A stretch of 64,000 nucleotides of DNA from Achromobacter aegrifaciens (lineage in GTDB: Bacteria; Pseudomonadota; Gammaproteobacteria; Burkholderiales; Burkholderiaceae_B), in NCBI RefSeq assembly GCF_902859735.1, contig NZ_CADIJY010000001.1, positions 620,001-684,000 of the forward strand, given 5' to 3'. Numbering within the stretch: position 1 is the stretch's first letter; every line of letters starts with the position of its first letter. The notes under the pieces were generated by a model. It was not told the DNA's origin and did no database searches. It saw only the letters and a program-made list of their open reading frames with translations. Positions 34,655 to 42,917 of this stretch are shown here, one piece after another. Made by a program: the position numbers and the translations under genes.

Positions 34655-35950
34655 ATGAAAATACAAGGAAAGACCGCCGCTGAGATCTTCGATTGCGTGC
34701 GCGGGCTGGCTCAGTCGGGCCAGTTGCCGCCGGGCCAGGCGTTGCCGCCGGTGCGCGATCTGGCGGTCGAACTGGATATCAACCGCAATACGGTCGCCGC
34801 CGCCTATAAGCGCTTGGTGACGGCCGGCATCGCGCTGACCCAGGGTCGCCTGGGCACCATCATCCGCGACCAGTCCGGACCGGGCGAACAGGAAGGCGCG
34901 CTATCGGACTCGCCATTGGCCGATCTGGCCAGCGGTAATCCCAATCCGGCCTGGCTGCCGGATCTGAGCGCGGCCCTCGCGATCCGGCCCTATCAGCCGC
35001 GGCTCTACGGCGAACCCACGGTCAACGCGGGGCTGGAAAGCTATGCCCGCGCCTGGTTCGCGCGGGACTGCCCGGCGCCTTTCGAGATCAACCTCACCCA
35101 CGGGGCTGTGGACGCCATCGAACGGCTGCTCAGCTCGCACCTGGTGGCTGGGGATAAGGTGGCGGTCGAGAATCCCTGCTTCCTGAGCAGCATCAACATG
35201 CTGCGCATCGCCGGCCTGCAGGCGCTGGGCGTACCGGTCGACACCGAAGGCATGCAGGCGGCGGCCCTGGAAGCGGCACTGGCCAAGGGCGCGCAGGCCG
35301 TGATCCTGACGCCGCGCGCCCATAACCCCACGGGCTGCAGCCTGAGCGAAAAGCGGGCGAAGGCGCTGGCGCGGGTGCTGGCCAAGTATCCCCATGCCAT
35401 GGTCATCGTGGACGATCACTACGCCTTGCTGTCAGGAAAGGAATACCACTCGGTGCTGCCTTCGGGCATCCAGCGGTGGGCGCTGGTGCGCTCGTTCTCC
35501 AAGACGCTGGGCCCCGACGTGCGCCTGGCCATGGTGGCCAGCGATACCGCGACGTCGCGCCAGCTTCGTTTGCGGCTGGCTTCCGGCACCAGCTGGGTCA
35601 GCCATCTGTTGCAGGACATGGTCGAGGTCACGCTGGGCCGGCCCGAGGTGGCCAAGCAGATGGCCCAGGCCCGCAAGGACTACGCCCAGCGGCGCAAGGC
35701 CTTGGAAGGCGCCTTGTCCGACCAAGGCGTGCCATACGCCGCGGACGGCGACGGCCTGAACCTGTGGGTGCCGCTGGATACCGACGACCAGGCGGTCGCG
35801 CTGGCCCTGGCCCATCGCGGCTGGTTGGTGCGCCATGGAGATGCCTTCGGGGTCCAGGAGCCGGTCAGGGGTCTGCGCATCACCGTCTCTGCGATCGAAC
35901 CCGGGCAGTGCCGCAAGCTGGCGCGGGATATCCGGGAAAGCATGGTCTAG
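34655..35950 (+). CDS. MocR-family PLP-dependent transcriptional regulator
   Basis: 431 residues. A GntR-type winged HTH (LPPGQALPPVRDLAVELDIN, NRNTVAAAYKRLVTAG) at about 8-75 is fused to an aminotransferase-like domain with the PLP lysine at Lys283 (VRSFSKTLGPD). MocR proteins sense PLP or amino compounds and regulate nearby PLP-enzyme genes. It follows the Orn/Lys/Arg decarboxylase and is near other PLP genes. The related motif at its own start and at two neighbouring promoters makes a small local regulon likely. Shorter than typical 460-500-residue MocR proteins. Confidence 0.9.
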   Translation: MKIQGKTAAEIFDCVRGLAQSGQLPPGQALPPVRDLAVELDINRNTVAAAYKRLVTAGIALTQGRLGTIIRDQSGPGEQEGALSDSPLADLASGNPNPAWLPDLSAALAIRPYQPRLYGEPTVNAGLESYARAWFARDCPAPFEINLTHGAVDAIERLLSSHLVAGDKVAVENPCFLSSINMLRIAGLQALGVPVDTEGMQAAALEAALAKGAQAVILTPRAHNPTGCSLSEKRAKALARVLAKYPHAMVIVDDHYALLSGKEYHSVLPSGIQRWALVRSFSKTLGPDVRLAMVASDTATSRQLRLRLASGTSWVSHLLQDMVEVTLGRPEVAKQMAQARKDYAQRRKALEGALSDQGVPYAADGDGLNLWVPLDTDDQAVALALAHRGWLVRHGDAFGVQEPVRGLRITVSAIEPGQCRKLARDIRESMV

Positions 35951-35962
35951 CCACGGCCGGCG

Positions 35963-36808
35963 TCAACGCCGGTCGGCCATGGCTTGTCCCAATCTGACGG
36001 CGCGCCCTGTCTTCCAGCCGGGATGGAACCGCCAGGCGTTGCCCGGCATCAGCAACACCACGGTCGACCCCAACTGGAAATGTCCCATTTCGGCGCCTTG
36101 CGGCAAGCGCAAGGGGGCCTGGCCGCCGTAGTCCCATTGCTGGATACGCCGGCCCCGCGGCGCCACCTGGCCATGCCAGGCCGTGGCTATGCTGCCAACG
36201 ATGGCGGCGCCCACCAGCACCATGGCGTAGACGCCATGGAGTGGATGCTCGAACCAGCAGACCAGCCGCTCATTGCGCGCCAGCAGGCCATCCATGTGCT
36301 GCACGATCTCCGGCCGGACGGAATACAGAGTCCCCGGCACATGGCGCATGCCCAGCAGGCGTCCCTCGCAGGGCATGTGCACCCGATGGTAATCGCGCGG
36401 ACTGAGATAGATCGTGGTGAACCAGCCGCCTTCCAATGCGTGCGCCAGGTCTGCATCGGCCAGCAGCGCGGCCGCGCTGTATCGGCGCTGCTTGGCCTGG
36501 ATCAATTGCCCCAGGCTGATGCGGCCGAACTGGCTGACGGTGCCGTCCGCGGGGCTGGTCCAGTCCGCATCGGCCAGCTTGCGCGCGCCCGGGCGCAGGG
36601 CGCGCGTAAAGAAGGCATTGAAACTGTCATAGGCCCTGGGGTCGGCGTGCAGGGCTTCGGCGAGATCGATGCCGTACCACTTGGCATAGCCGCGTATCAG
36701 CGGCTGGGCCACCCATGGCTGGCGGCATGCGGCCAGCCAGCCGGCGCAACGTGTCAACCAGCGCCTGGGCGTAATGCGGTGGATAAACAGGGAAAGAGAG
36801 GTAGACAT
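35963..36808 (-). CDS. psd: phosphatidylserine decarboxylase proenzyme
   Basis: 281 residues from ATG 36808 (MSTSLSLFIHRITPRRWLTR), the usual start region. The autocleavage motif is GHFQLGSTVVLL, with cleavage between Gly247 and Ser248 creating the pyruvoyl group on the small alpha chain. YLSPRDYHRVHMPCEGRLLG with catalytic His residues is in place. It makes phosphatidylethanolamine at the inner membrane. It is divergent from hisC across a shared control region carrying the TGTCCT motif, an unusual setting for psd. Confidence 0.94.
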   Translation of the reverse strand: MSTSLSLFIHRITPRRWLTRCAGWLAACRQPWVAQPLIRGYAKWYGIDLAEALHADPRAYDSFNAFFTRALRPGARKLADADWTSPADGTVSQFGRISLGQLIQAKQRRYSAAALLADADLAHALEGGWFTTIYLSPRDYHRVHMPCEGRLLGMRHVPGTLYSVRPEIVQHMDGLLARNERLVCWFEHPLHGVYAMVLVGAAIVGSIATAWHGQVAPRGRRIQQWDYGGQAPLRLPQGAEMGHFQLGSTVVLLMPGNAWRFHPGWKTGRAVRLGQAMADRR

Positions 36809-36836
36809 GACACTCGCGTTCGCTCGATGGCGGTTA

Positions 36837-36872
36837 TTGTCCTGAATCATAGTGTAGTATGGCATAGGACAA
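36837..36872. promoter_or_regulatory. symmetric divergent operator/promoter between psd and hisC
   Basis: A 36-bp interrupted palindrome: TTGTCCT (36837-36843), CATA (36848-36851), TATG (36858-36861) and AGGACAA (36866-36872) all share one centre. The outer arms contain TTGTCC on both strands, usable as -35 boxes for divergent promoters. It resembles the decarboxylase operator, split apart. Confidence 0.55.
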
Positions 36873-36927
36873 CATTTACGATAAGAATGCCGTAGATCGA
36901 TTACCGAGAGGCCGCAGCCGCAACAAC

Positions 36928-38010
36928 ATGGTTTCCCTACATAGCCCGCGCGTTGAAACCCTGTCGCCCTATGTGCCTGGAGAGCAGGCTCCCGGCAATG
37001 GATGGATCAAGCTCAACACCAACGAGAATCCCTATCCGCCGTCCCCCGCCGCGATAGCAGCCATCGCCGCTGCGGCTGCTGACGGTCTGGAGCGTTATCC
37101 GGACCCGCAGGCCGGGCATTTGCGCGAGGTCATCGCGCAGTATCACGGGGTGCCGGTAGCGCAGGTCTTTGCTGGCAACGGCTCCGACGAAGTGCTGGCG
37201 CTGGCGTTCTGCGCGTTCTTCCAGCACGGCGTCCAACCCTTGCTGATGGCGGATGTGACCTACGGCTTTTATGAGGTGTATTGCCGCCTGTTCGGCATAC
37301 GCTGCGCGCAGATCTCCGTGGACGAGCGCTTGAGGCTGGACCTGGACGGATTCGCGGCGCTGGGCGCCGCGGATGCGGGCATAGCCGGCATCGTGATCGC
37401 CAACCCGAACGCGCCCACGGGAGAGTGCCTGCCGCTGGACCGCGTGCAGCGGCTGCTGGAGATCCAGCCTCGCCGGCTGGTGCTGGTGGACGAGGCCTAC
37501 GTGGACTTCGGCGGGCGCTCCGCCATTGCGTTGGTCGAGCAGTATCCGAACCTGCTGGTGGTCCAGACGCTATCGAAGTCCAGGGCGTTGGCCGGCCTGC
37601 GCGTGGGGTTTGCAATCGGGCAGACGTCGTTGATCGCCACGCTGGAGCGGGTGAAGAACAGCTTCAACTCCTATCCGCTCGGGCGACTGGCCCAGGCAGG
37701 CGCTGCAGCGGCCTTTCAGGACCGCGCCTATTTCGAGGAGACGCGGCAGGCCATCATCGGCACCCGTACCTTGCTCTGCGCGCATTTGCGCCTGATGGGC
37801 TTTGATGTCTTACCGTCACAGGCGAACTTCCTGTTTGTCCGTCATCCGCGCTTCGACGCGCGCTTGCTCGCCGCCGGCCTGCGAGACGCGAAAATACTGG
37901 TGCGCCATTTCGCGCGGCCACGCGTGGAGCAATACCTGCGCATTTCCGTGGGCACCGAGGAGCAGGCGGCCTGCCTGGTGCGCGCGCTGCGCGCCCTGGT
38001 TCAGCCATAG
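36928..38010 (+). CDS. hisC: histidinol-phosphate aminotransferase
   Basis: 360 residues starting MVSLHSPRVETLSPYVPGEQ. HisC signatures are IKLNTNENPYPPSPA, NPNAPTGECLPLD and the PLP lysine Lys217 in TLSKSRALAGLRVGFAIG. It converts imidazole-acetol phosphate and glutamate to histidinol phosphate. No other his genes are nearby, so it may be the extra hisC (often with aromatic aminotransferase activity) present in many betaproteobacteria. It shares the divergent control region with psd. Confidence 0.9.
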   Translation: MVSLHSPRVETLSPYVPGEQAPGNGWIKLNTNENPYPPSPAAIAAIAAAAADGLERYPDPQAGHLREVIAQYHGVPVAQVFAGNGSDEVLALAFCAFFQHGVQPLLMADVTYGFYEVYCRLFGIRCAQISVDERLRLDLDGFAALGAADAGIAGIVIANPNAPTGECLPLDRVQRLLEIQPRRLVLVDEAYVDFGGRSAIALVEQYPNLLVVQTLSKSRALAGLRVGFAIGQTSLIATLERVKNSFNSYPLGRLAQAGAAAAFQDRAYFEETRQAIIGTRTLLCAHLRLMGFDVLPSQANFLFVRHPRFDARLLAAGLRDAKILVRHFARPRVEQYLRISVGTEEQAACLVRALRALVQP

Positions 38011-38033
38011 CGGCACGGGAGGGCCCGCGGCGT

Positions 38034-38606
38034 CTAGCGCGGACGCGGCGCGGGGCAGCTTAGCGCGTCGCACTCGTCGCGGGCGGGATCATCGGATGCG
38101 GCCGCGTGTGCCGCAGGAACATCGTTCTCCGCCAGCAGCCTCCCAATGGTTGCGCCCAGTGCCAGGTCGTCGATGCTGCCAAAGTGCTGCAGGCGCACGC
38201 GTCCCTGGCGGTCCAACAAGACCAGGCTGGGCGTGCCGCGCAAACCGTAGGCTTGCATGGTCATCGGGATGGCGCCCGTCGCCGCTGGCCGGTCTATGCC
38301 GATGGGAAAACTCCACCGGTACTCGTGATTGAAGGCCCGCAGCGCGGCGGGCCCCATGACGTCGTGGTGTTCGAACACGGTGTGCAGGCCGATGACCGCG
38401 ACCTCCTGGCCGCGGAACAGTCTGTGCACGCGTTCGGCCTGCGGCAGCCCATGCGACAGGCACCCGGGGCATAGCATCTGGAACGCATGCAGCAGCACGA
38501 CCTTGCCGCGCAGGGCAGCGAGTTCGATGGGACCGTCCGCATTCAGCCATTCGTCCGCCAGCAAGGGCGGGGGCAGTGCGTCGGCCAGGGTGTCTGATCG
38601 GGACAT
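38034..38606 (-). CDS. thioredoxin-fold redoxin (AhpC/TSA or TlpA-like)
   Basis: 190 residues. The redox motif is CPGC (Cys46 and Cys49 in HAFQMLCPGCLSHGLPQA), with a cis-Pro in GLRGTPSLVLLDRQGRV. No signal peptide is seen, so it is probably cytoplasmic. It lies downstream of an AhpD-like gene in the same direction, a pairing that suggests a peroxide- or alkyl-hydroperoxide-reducing couple. A 15-bp hairpin separates the two genes. The last 30 residues are poorly conserved-looking and Cys-containing. Confidence 0.88.
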   Translation of the reverse strand: MSRSDTLADALPPPLLADEWLNADGPIELAALRGKVVLLHAFQMLCPGCLSHGLPQAERVHRLFRGQEVAVIGLHTVFEHHDVMGPAALRAFNHEYRWSFPIGIDRPAATGAIPMTMQAYGLRGTPSLVLLDRQGRVRLQHFGSIDDLALGATIGRLLAENDVPAAHAAASDDPARDECDALSCPAPRPR

Positions 38607-38623
38607 CTGAATGCTCCTCTGAT

Positions 38624-38657
38624 GCGGCCGGCGGGGCGATGACGCCCCGCCGGCCGC
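38624..38657. other. 15-bp perfect intercistronic hairpin
   Basis: Arms 38624-38638 (GCGGCCGGCGGGGCG) and 38643-38657 are exact reverse complements around the loop ATGA, between the AhpD-like stop (38668) and the redoxin start (38606). No T-run follows on the minus strand. Probably an mRNA-stability or partial-termination element. Confidence 0.55.
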
Positions 38658-38667
38658 TGTGGTCGTG

Positions 38668-39213
38668 CTATGCGGCGCGGCGCAGCTTCACGGCCGGGAA
38701 ATCCACCGGCACGGCAAACGCCACGTTGACGTAGTTGGTGAACAGGTTGAGCGCGACGTGCGCCAGGATCTCGACGATCTCCTGGTCGCTGTAGCCAGCC
38801 GCGCGTACGGCCTGCACGTCGGCTTCGCTCACTTGCCCGCGCGCTTCCACCAGCTTGAGCGCAAAGCGCAGCGCCGCAGCTGTCTTGGGATCGGCGGCGT
38901 CGCCGCCTTGCGCGGCCGCCATTTCTTCGGCGCTGGCGCCTGCCTTGCGGCCCAGGGCCGTGTGGGCCGCAAGGCAGTATTCGCAAGCGTTGCGGTCGGC
39001 CACCGCCACCGCGATCTGTTCGCCCAGCTTGGCGGGAATGACCCCGCCGCCCAGCGCGCCGAAGGCGCCCCACATGCTCTGCAGCGCAGCCGGCGAATTG
39101 GCCACGGCCTTGAACATGTTCGGCGTTGCGCCAAAGGCGCCGTGGATCTGCGTGAGCAGCGCCTTGCGGTCCGCGCTGGCGCTGCTGGCATCGATAAGAG
39201 GAACTCGGGACAT
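38668..39213 (-). CDS. carboxymuconolactone decarboxylase (AhpD-like) family protein
   Basis: 181 residues. The redox core is NACEYCLAAHTALG, with Cys77, Cys80 and His84, the AhpD-type CxxC-x3-H arrangement. It most likely acts as an alkylhydroperoxidase-type reductase rather than a ring-cleavage decarboxylase. First gene of a two-gene unit with the redoxin and divergent from an AraC-type regulator 122 bp away, its probable activator. Confidence 0.9.
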   Translation of the reverse strand: MSRVPLIDASSASADRKALLTQIHGAFGATPNMFKAVANSPAALQSMWGAFGALGGGVIPAKLGEQIAVAVADRNACEYCLAAHTALGRKAGASAEEMAAAQGGDAADPKTAAALRFALKLVEARGQVSEADVQAVRAAGYSDQEIVEILAHVALNLFTNYVNVAFAVPVDFPAVKLRRAA

Positions 39214-39335
39214 GTCGGTAACTCCTGGAAATGAAAAAAAGGCCGCCGATATCGAACGGGCTGGAGGAATCGTACGTAGAATGTCTGGACGTAAGGTGTT
39301 TTTTAATCCATGAAAATTGTCATTTCGTCCAAGAT

Positions 39336-40202
39336 ATGAGCAATCCTCTTCCCATTCAGGTTGACCGGCTGTCGGCGCTGCTGGACCGTTTCCGGGTGCG
39401 CGCCACGCTGTTCCACACGGGGGCGCTATGCGGCACCCAGGCTTTCGAAGCCGTGCCTGGGCGCGGCTTCCTGCACGTGTTGCGCCGGGGCGAAATGGAA
39501 GTGCGGCATCGCCTGGGCGAGACCGCCACGCCGCGCCTGCGCCTGGCCGAGCCGACCCTGCTGTTCTACCCGCGCGCCGTGCATCACGAATTCGTGAACC
39601 CGCCGCGGGACGGCTCGGATTTCACCTGCGCGGCGTTGGATTTCGATGGCGGCGAACGCAATCCCATCGTCCAGTCGCTGCCGTCCGTGGTGCGGATCCC
39701 GCTGGACGCGGTCGAAGGCTTGCGGCCGGCGCTGGACCTGCTGTTCGCCGAGGCGGATCAGGTGCGCTGCGGTTCACGCCTGTTGGCCGACCGCCTGTTC
39801 GAGGTGGTCTTGATCCAGCTGCTCAGGTGGATACTCGACCATCCGGAGGAAGTGGGTGTGACCAGCGGTCTGGTGATGGGCCTGTCCGATCCGCGTCTGG
39901 CCAGGGCGTTGGTGGCGCTGCACCGTTCGCCCTATGAAGACTGGTCGCTTGCGCGGATGGCGGCGATGGCGGGCATGTCGCGCAGCGCCTTTGCAGCGGC
40001 CTTCAAGGATGCTACCGGCGCCACGCCCGCGGCCTACCTGACCGATTGGCGCTTGAGCCTGGCGGCGTCCATGATGCGGTCCGGCCGCGCGGTCAAGCTG
40101 GTGGCGGCGGAGCTGGGATTTGCCAGCGCCTCGTCCTTGTCCAAAGCGTTCCGGCAGCGGATGGGTGTTTCGCCGCGCGAGTGGCTGGCGGCCAACGCGT
40201 AG
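39336..40202 (+). CDS. AraC-family transcriptional regulator with N-terminal cupin
   Basis: 288 residues from ATG 39336 (MSNPLPIQVDRLSALLDRFR). Residues to about 180 form the cupin-type AraC_binding domain (cupin_6 style). The C-terminal double HTH includes LARMAAMAGMSRSAFAAAFK and VAAELGFASASSLSKAFRQR. It is divergent from the AhpD-like/redoxin pair, which it probably regulates in response to oxidants or a small compound. Confidence 0.9.
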   Translation: MSNPLPIQVDRLSALLDRFRVRATLFHTGALCGTQAFEAVPGRGFLHVLRRGEMEVRHRLGETATPRLRLAEPTLLFYPRAVHHEFVNPPRDGSDFTCAALDFDGGERNPIVQSLPSVVRIPLDAVEGLRPALDLLFAEADQVRCGSRLLADRLFEVVLIQLLRWILDHPEEVGVTSGLVMGLSDPRLARALVALHRSPYEDWSLARMAAMAGMSRSAFAAAFKDATGATPAAYLTDWRLSLAASMMRSGRAVKLVAAELGFASASSLSKAFRQRMGVSPREWLAANA

Positions 40203-40309
40203 CATCGGCCGCCTGCGCGCCGGCGTGATAATATTGACCTATGACAAAACTTTAGACGGCATAAGCGTAATGGAAAGCGCCCGCCGTTGTTCCTCCGCGA
40301 GGTTCAGGC

Positions 40310-41152
40310 ATGAGCGAGCAAGACCCAGGGCAAGACAAGGGCACCCAGACACAGCATGACCAGCATGGCCGCTGGCCGCAGGCGCAGTCGGTCGAAGACT
40401 TCCGCCACAACCTGGCCACGGTCAACGGACGCATCGCCGATGCCGCGCGCCGCGCCGGGCGCGATCCGGCCACGGTGCGCCTGCTGCCCGTGAGCAAGAC
40501 GGTGGAGGAAGCGCGCATCCAGCTGGCCTACGAGGCTGGCTGCCGCTACCTGGGCGAGAACAAGCTGCAGGAAGTTTCGAGGAAATGGGAAGCCATGGCC
40601 GACCTGACCGATCTGCGATGGTCGGTCATCGGCCACCTGCAGACCAACAAGGCCAAGCTCGTGGCCCGCTATGCGGCCGAGTTCCAGGCGCTCGACAGCC
40701 TGCGGGTCGCTGAGGCGCTGGACCGCCGGCTGCAAGCGGAAGGGCGCCAGCTGGACGTTTTCGTGCAGGTCAACACCTCGGGCGAAGCCAGCAAGTATGG
40801 GCTGCAGCCGGACGAGACGGCGGCCTTTCTGCGCGAATTGCCCGCGTTTTCGGGACTGCGGGTGCGCGGTCTGATGACCCTGGCGCTGTTTTCGGCCGAA
40901 GCCGCGCGCGTGCGCGAGTGCTTCGTGCTGTTGCGCACGCTGCGCGACCAATTGCGCCAGGACGCGCCCGCGGGCATCGGCCTGGATGATTTGTCCATGG
41001 GCATGTCGGGCGACTACGAGATCGCCATCGAGGAAGGGGCCACCGTGGTCCGCGTCGGTCAAGCCATCTTCGGCGCGCGCAACACGCCGGATTCCTACTA
41101 CTGGCCGACCGACAACGGCGCGGAATCGCGCGCGTCCGGCTCTCAGGAGTAG
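40310..41152 (+). CDS. YggS/PLPBP-family pyridoxal phosphate homeostasis protein
   Basis: 280 residues, longer than the usual 230 because of a hydrophilic N-terminal extension of about 28 residues (MSEQDPGQDKGTQTQHDQHG). The PLP lysine is Lys63 in LLPVSKTVEEARI, followed by YLGENKLQEVSRKWE and the end motif SMGMSGDYEIAIEEGATVVR. It binds PLP and balances vitamin B6 and amino-acid pools. Nearby PLP enzymes and a PLP-binding MocR make the location noteworthy. Followed 5 bp later by a small gene. Confidence 0.92.
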   Translation: MSEQDPGQDKGTQTQHDQHGRWPQAQSVEDFRHNLATVNGRIADAARRAGRDPATVRLLPVSKTVEEARIQLAYEAGCRYLGENKLQEVSRKWEAMADLTDLRWSVIGHLQTNKAKLVARYAAEFQALDSLRVAEALDRRLQAEGRQLDVFVQVNTSGEASKYGLQPDETAAFLRELPAFSGLRVRGLMTLALFSAEAARVRECFVLLRTLRDQLRQDAPAGIGLDDLSMGMSGDYEIAIEEGATVVRVGQAIFGARNTPDSYYWPTDNGAESRASGSQE

Positions 41153-41157
41153 CGCGC

Positions 41158-41430
41158 ATGCCGGTGTACCGACTCATCATCAAGCGCGACGGCCGCCTGA
41201 TCGGTCATTTCGAATCCACTGCGGCGTCCGCGCTGGACGACAGCCGCGACATCGCGGCGCGCCTGCCGGCCAAGGACGGCTATCAGCTCAGCCTGCAGGT
41301 CGCCGAGGGCGAACGGCGCCTGCTGGAAAGCACGCCGCAAGGCATACGGTTGCTGGCATCGGAAAACCTGTTCGTCTCAACCCCCGAAGGCTTGCTGGGC
41401 GGGCTGGACCGCCATCCGAGCCCGCAATAG
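41158..41430 (+). CDS. small conserved-looking hypothetical protein
   Basis: 90 residues, starting MPVYRLIIKRDGRLIGHFES. No recognised domain or membrane segment; the composition is that of a small soluble alpha/beta protein. It begins 5 bp after the YggS stop and ends 11 bp before the amidotransferase start, so the three genes look co-transcribed. Codon use is like its neighbours, which supports it being real. Confidence 0.75.
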   Translation: MPVYRLIIKRDGRLIGHFESTAASALDDSRDIAARLPAKDGYQLSLQVAEGERRLLESTPQGIRLLASENLFVSTPEGLLGGLDRHPSPQ

Positions 41431-41441
41431 GAGTTCCTGGA

Positions 41442-42137
41442 ATGAGCCTCAGCGCTTTGGCGATCCGCCACGTTCCCTTTGAAGACCTGGGCATATTGGC
41501 GCCGGTCTTGGCCGATCGCGGCTACAGCGTGCGATACCTGGAGGCCGGCGTCGACGCCATCGACGCCGCCACCGTGGCTAACGCCGACCTCGTCGTGATC
41601 CTGGGCGGCCCCATCGGCGTCTATGAAACCGGCCGCTATCCCTTCCTGGAGCCGGAGCTGCGCGCCATCGCGCAACGCCTGCGCCAGGACAAACCGACCC
41701 TGGGCATATGTCTGGGCGCGCAACTAATGGCGGCAGCGTTGGGCGCGGACGTGGTGTCCACCGGCCGCGCCGAGATCGGCTATGCGCCGTTGACCCTTAC
41801 GCAACAAGGGCAGGATTCCGTGCTGAGCGCGGTCGAGTCGGTGCCTGTGCTGCATTGGCATGGGGACCAGTTCGCGATCCCCGAAGGCGCGGCGCGCCTG
41901 GCCGAAACGCCGGGCTTCCCGAACCAGGCGTTTGCGCTGGGACCCAGGATACTGGGCCTGCAGTTCCATCTGGAGGCGGATTCCGCACAGATCGAACGTT
42001 GGCTCATCGGCCATGCCTGCGAACTGAGCCTGCGCCAGATTGATCCCGCGGTGATCCGCGAGGACGCGCGGCGTTATGGTCCCCAGCTTGAACACGTCGC
42101 GCGCCAGGCGATCGAGCAATGGCTGGACCAGATCTGA
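41442..42137 (+). CDS. class I glutamine amidotransferase-like protein (GuaA-N type)
   Basis: 231 residues from ATG 41442. The catalytic triad is visible: Cys90 in LGICLGAQLM and His176/Glu178 in LGLQFHLEAD. VILGGPIGVYETGRYPFLEP is the family N-terminal marker. Such stand-alone GATase domains hydrolyse gamma-glutamyl bonds in amine or polyamine catabolism or act with unknown synthases. Third gene of the YggS unit. Specific substrate unknown. Confidence 0.9.
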   Translation: MSLSALAIRHVPFEDLGILAPVLADRGYSVRYLEAGVDAIDAATVANADLVVILGGPIGVYETGRYPFLEPELRAIAQRLRQDKPTLGICLGAQLMAAALGADVVSTGRAEIGYAPLTLTQQGQDSVLSAVESVPVLHWHGDQFAIPEGAARLAETPGFPNQAFALGPRILGLQFHLEADSAQIERWLIGHACELSLRQIDPAVIREDARRYGPQLEHVARQAIEQWLDQI

Positions 42138-42206
42138 GTCTGTCCTATGCCCTGGCGCGTCCTGGCGACGAGGACGCTGCGCAACCATAGCCTTGCATAG
42201 GCGCAA

Positions 42207-42223
42207 GGGGCGCGCTGCGCCCC
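42207..42223. terminator. hairpin downstream of amidotransferase gene
   Basis: GGGGCGC (42207-42213) and GCGCCCC (42217-42223) form a 7-bp stem with loop GCT, 70 bp after the stop. A second hairpin CCTTGC (42191-42196)/GCAAGG (42203-42208) shares two bases with it, so the two would exclude each other. No clear T-run; a possible weak terminator. Confidence 0.35.
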
Positions 42224-42340
42224 GTTCCAATTCGCCGCGGCCTGCGGCTCTCGGCGCTTCTTCCGCTCGCCATCTCTACCGCTGAATCTAAGGGTTAAAC
42301 CCAGTAGCCGCTTCGATGCCCGATGAATAGGATCCCGTTT

Positions 42341-42363
42341 TATACAAATGGGATCCCATTTGT
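42341..42363 (+). promoter_or_regulatory. 20-bp perfect palindrome upstream of cupin-transporter genes (candidate GntR operator)
   Basis: ACAAATGGGATCCCATTTGT (42344-42363) is perfectly symmetric. A partial direct repeat of its core (GGATCCCGTTT) lies at 42330-42340. TATACA at 42341-42346 could be the -10. FCD-type GntR regulators use short perfect palindromes such as this; the GntR gene at 44236 is the best candidate. Confidence 0.6.
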
Positions 42364-42398
42364 GTTTGTCACTTTTCTTTCTTCAGGACGGACAGCAC

Positions 42399-42884
42399 AT
42401 GACCAGCATCGACACCATCACAGGCAAGAAGATCATCAACGAGGGCGGCCGCGGCGGTCCGCTGACCGAGGACCACCAGGGCATGCGCGCCCGCCACGAG
42501 GACGACCTCGAGTGGACCAACCTGCGCTACGAAGGCCAGTTCGCAAAGATGATGTTCCATCCGACGGCGGAGGATCCGACCATTCCGAACGCCGGCATCG
42601 TGCGCTACGAAAAGGGTTCGGGACACCCGCTGCACAACCATTACTTCGCGCAGATCTGGTACATCCTGGACGGCAAGTTCCTCATCGAAGGCAAGCTCCA
42701 CGGCAAGGGTTCGATGATCTTCCATCCGGATCCCCATTTCGAAAGCAAGCTGGAAACCATCGAGGCCGGCACGATTCTGTATGTGCAGTACGTCGGCCCG
42801 CACACCCGCCAGGGCGCGATCTACGAAGGCCGCTTCAACGTCAGCGAGCGCAAGAGCCTGGCGGAAGAGACCACCGCCGTGTAG
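42399..42884 (+). CDS. cupin-domain protein
   Basis: 161 residues from ATG 42399 (MTSIDTITGKKIINEGGRGG). The cupin core has the metal-type motif GHPLHNHYFAQIWYILDGKF and later IFHPDPHFE. It is clearly related to the cupin at 46917-47363: both have H-FAQ-WY, GK(L/M)-G and FHPDPH in register. Probably a small metal-dependent isomerase, dioxygenase or binding protein acting on the compound moved by the transporter encoded next. Reaction unknown. Confidence 0.88.
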   Translation: MTSIDTITGKKIINEGGRGGPLTEDHQGMRARHEDDLEWTNLRYEGQFAKMMFHPTAEDPTIPNAGIVRYEKGSGHPLHNHYFAQIWYILDGKFLIEGKLHGKGSMIFHPDPHFESKLETIEAGTILYVQYVGPHTRQGAIYEGRFNVSERKSLAEETTAV

Positions 42885-42917
42885 TCGGGCGAAAAAAAGA
42901 AAACAAGGGAGACCGGG

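Noticed and set aside
42141-42149. TGTCCTATG after the amidotransferase as a true MocR operator
   Set aside because: Only a half site, directly after a stop codon and about 260 bp from the next gene; kept only as a remark in the motif finding.
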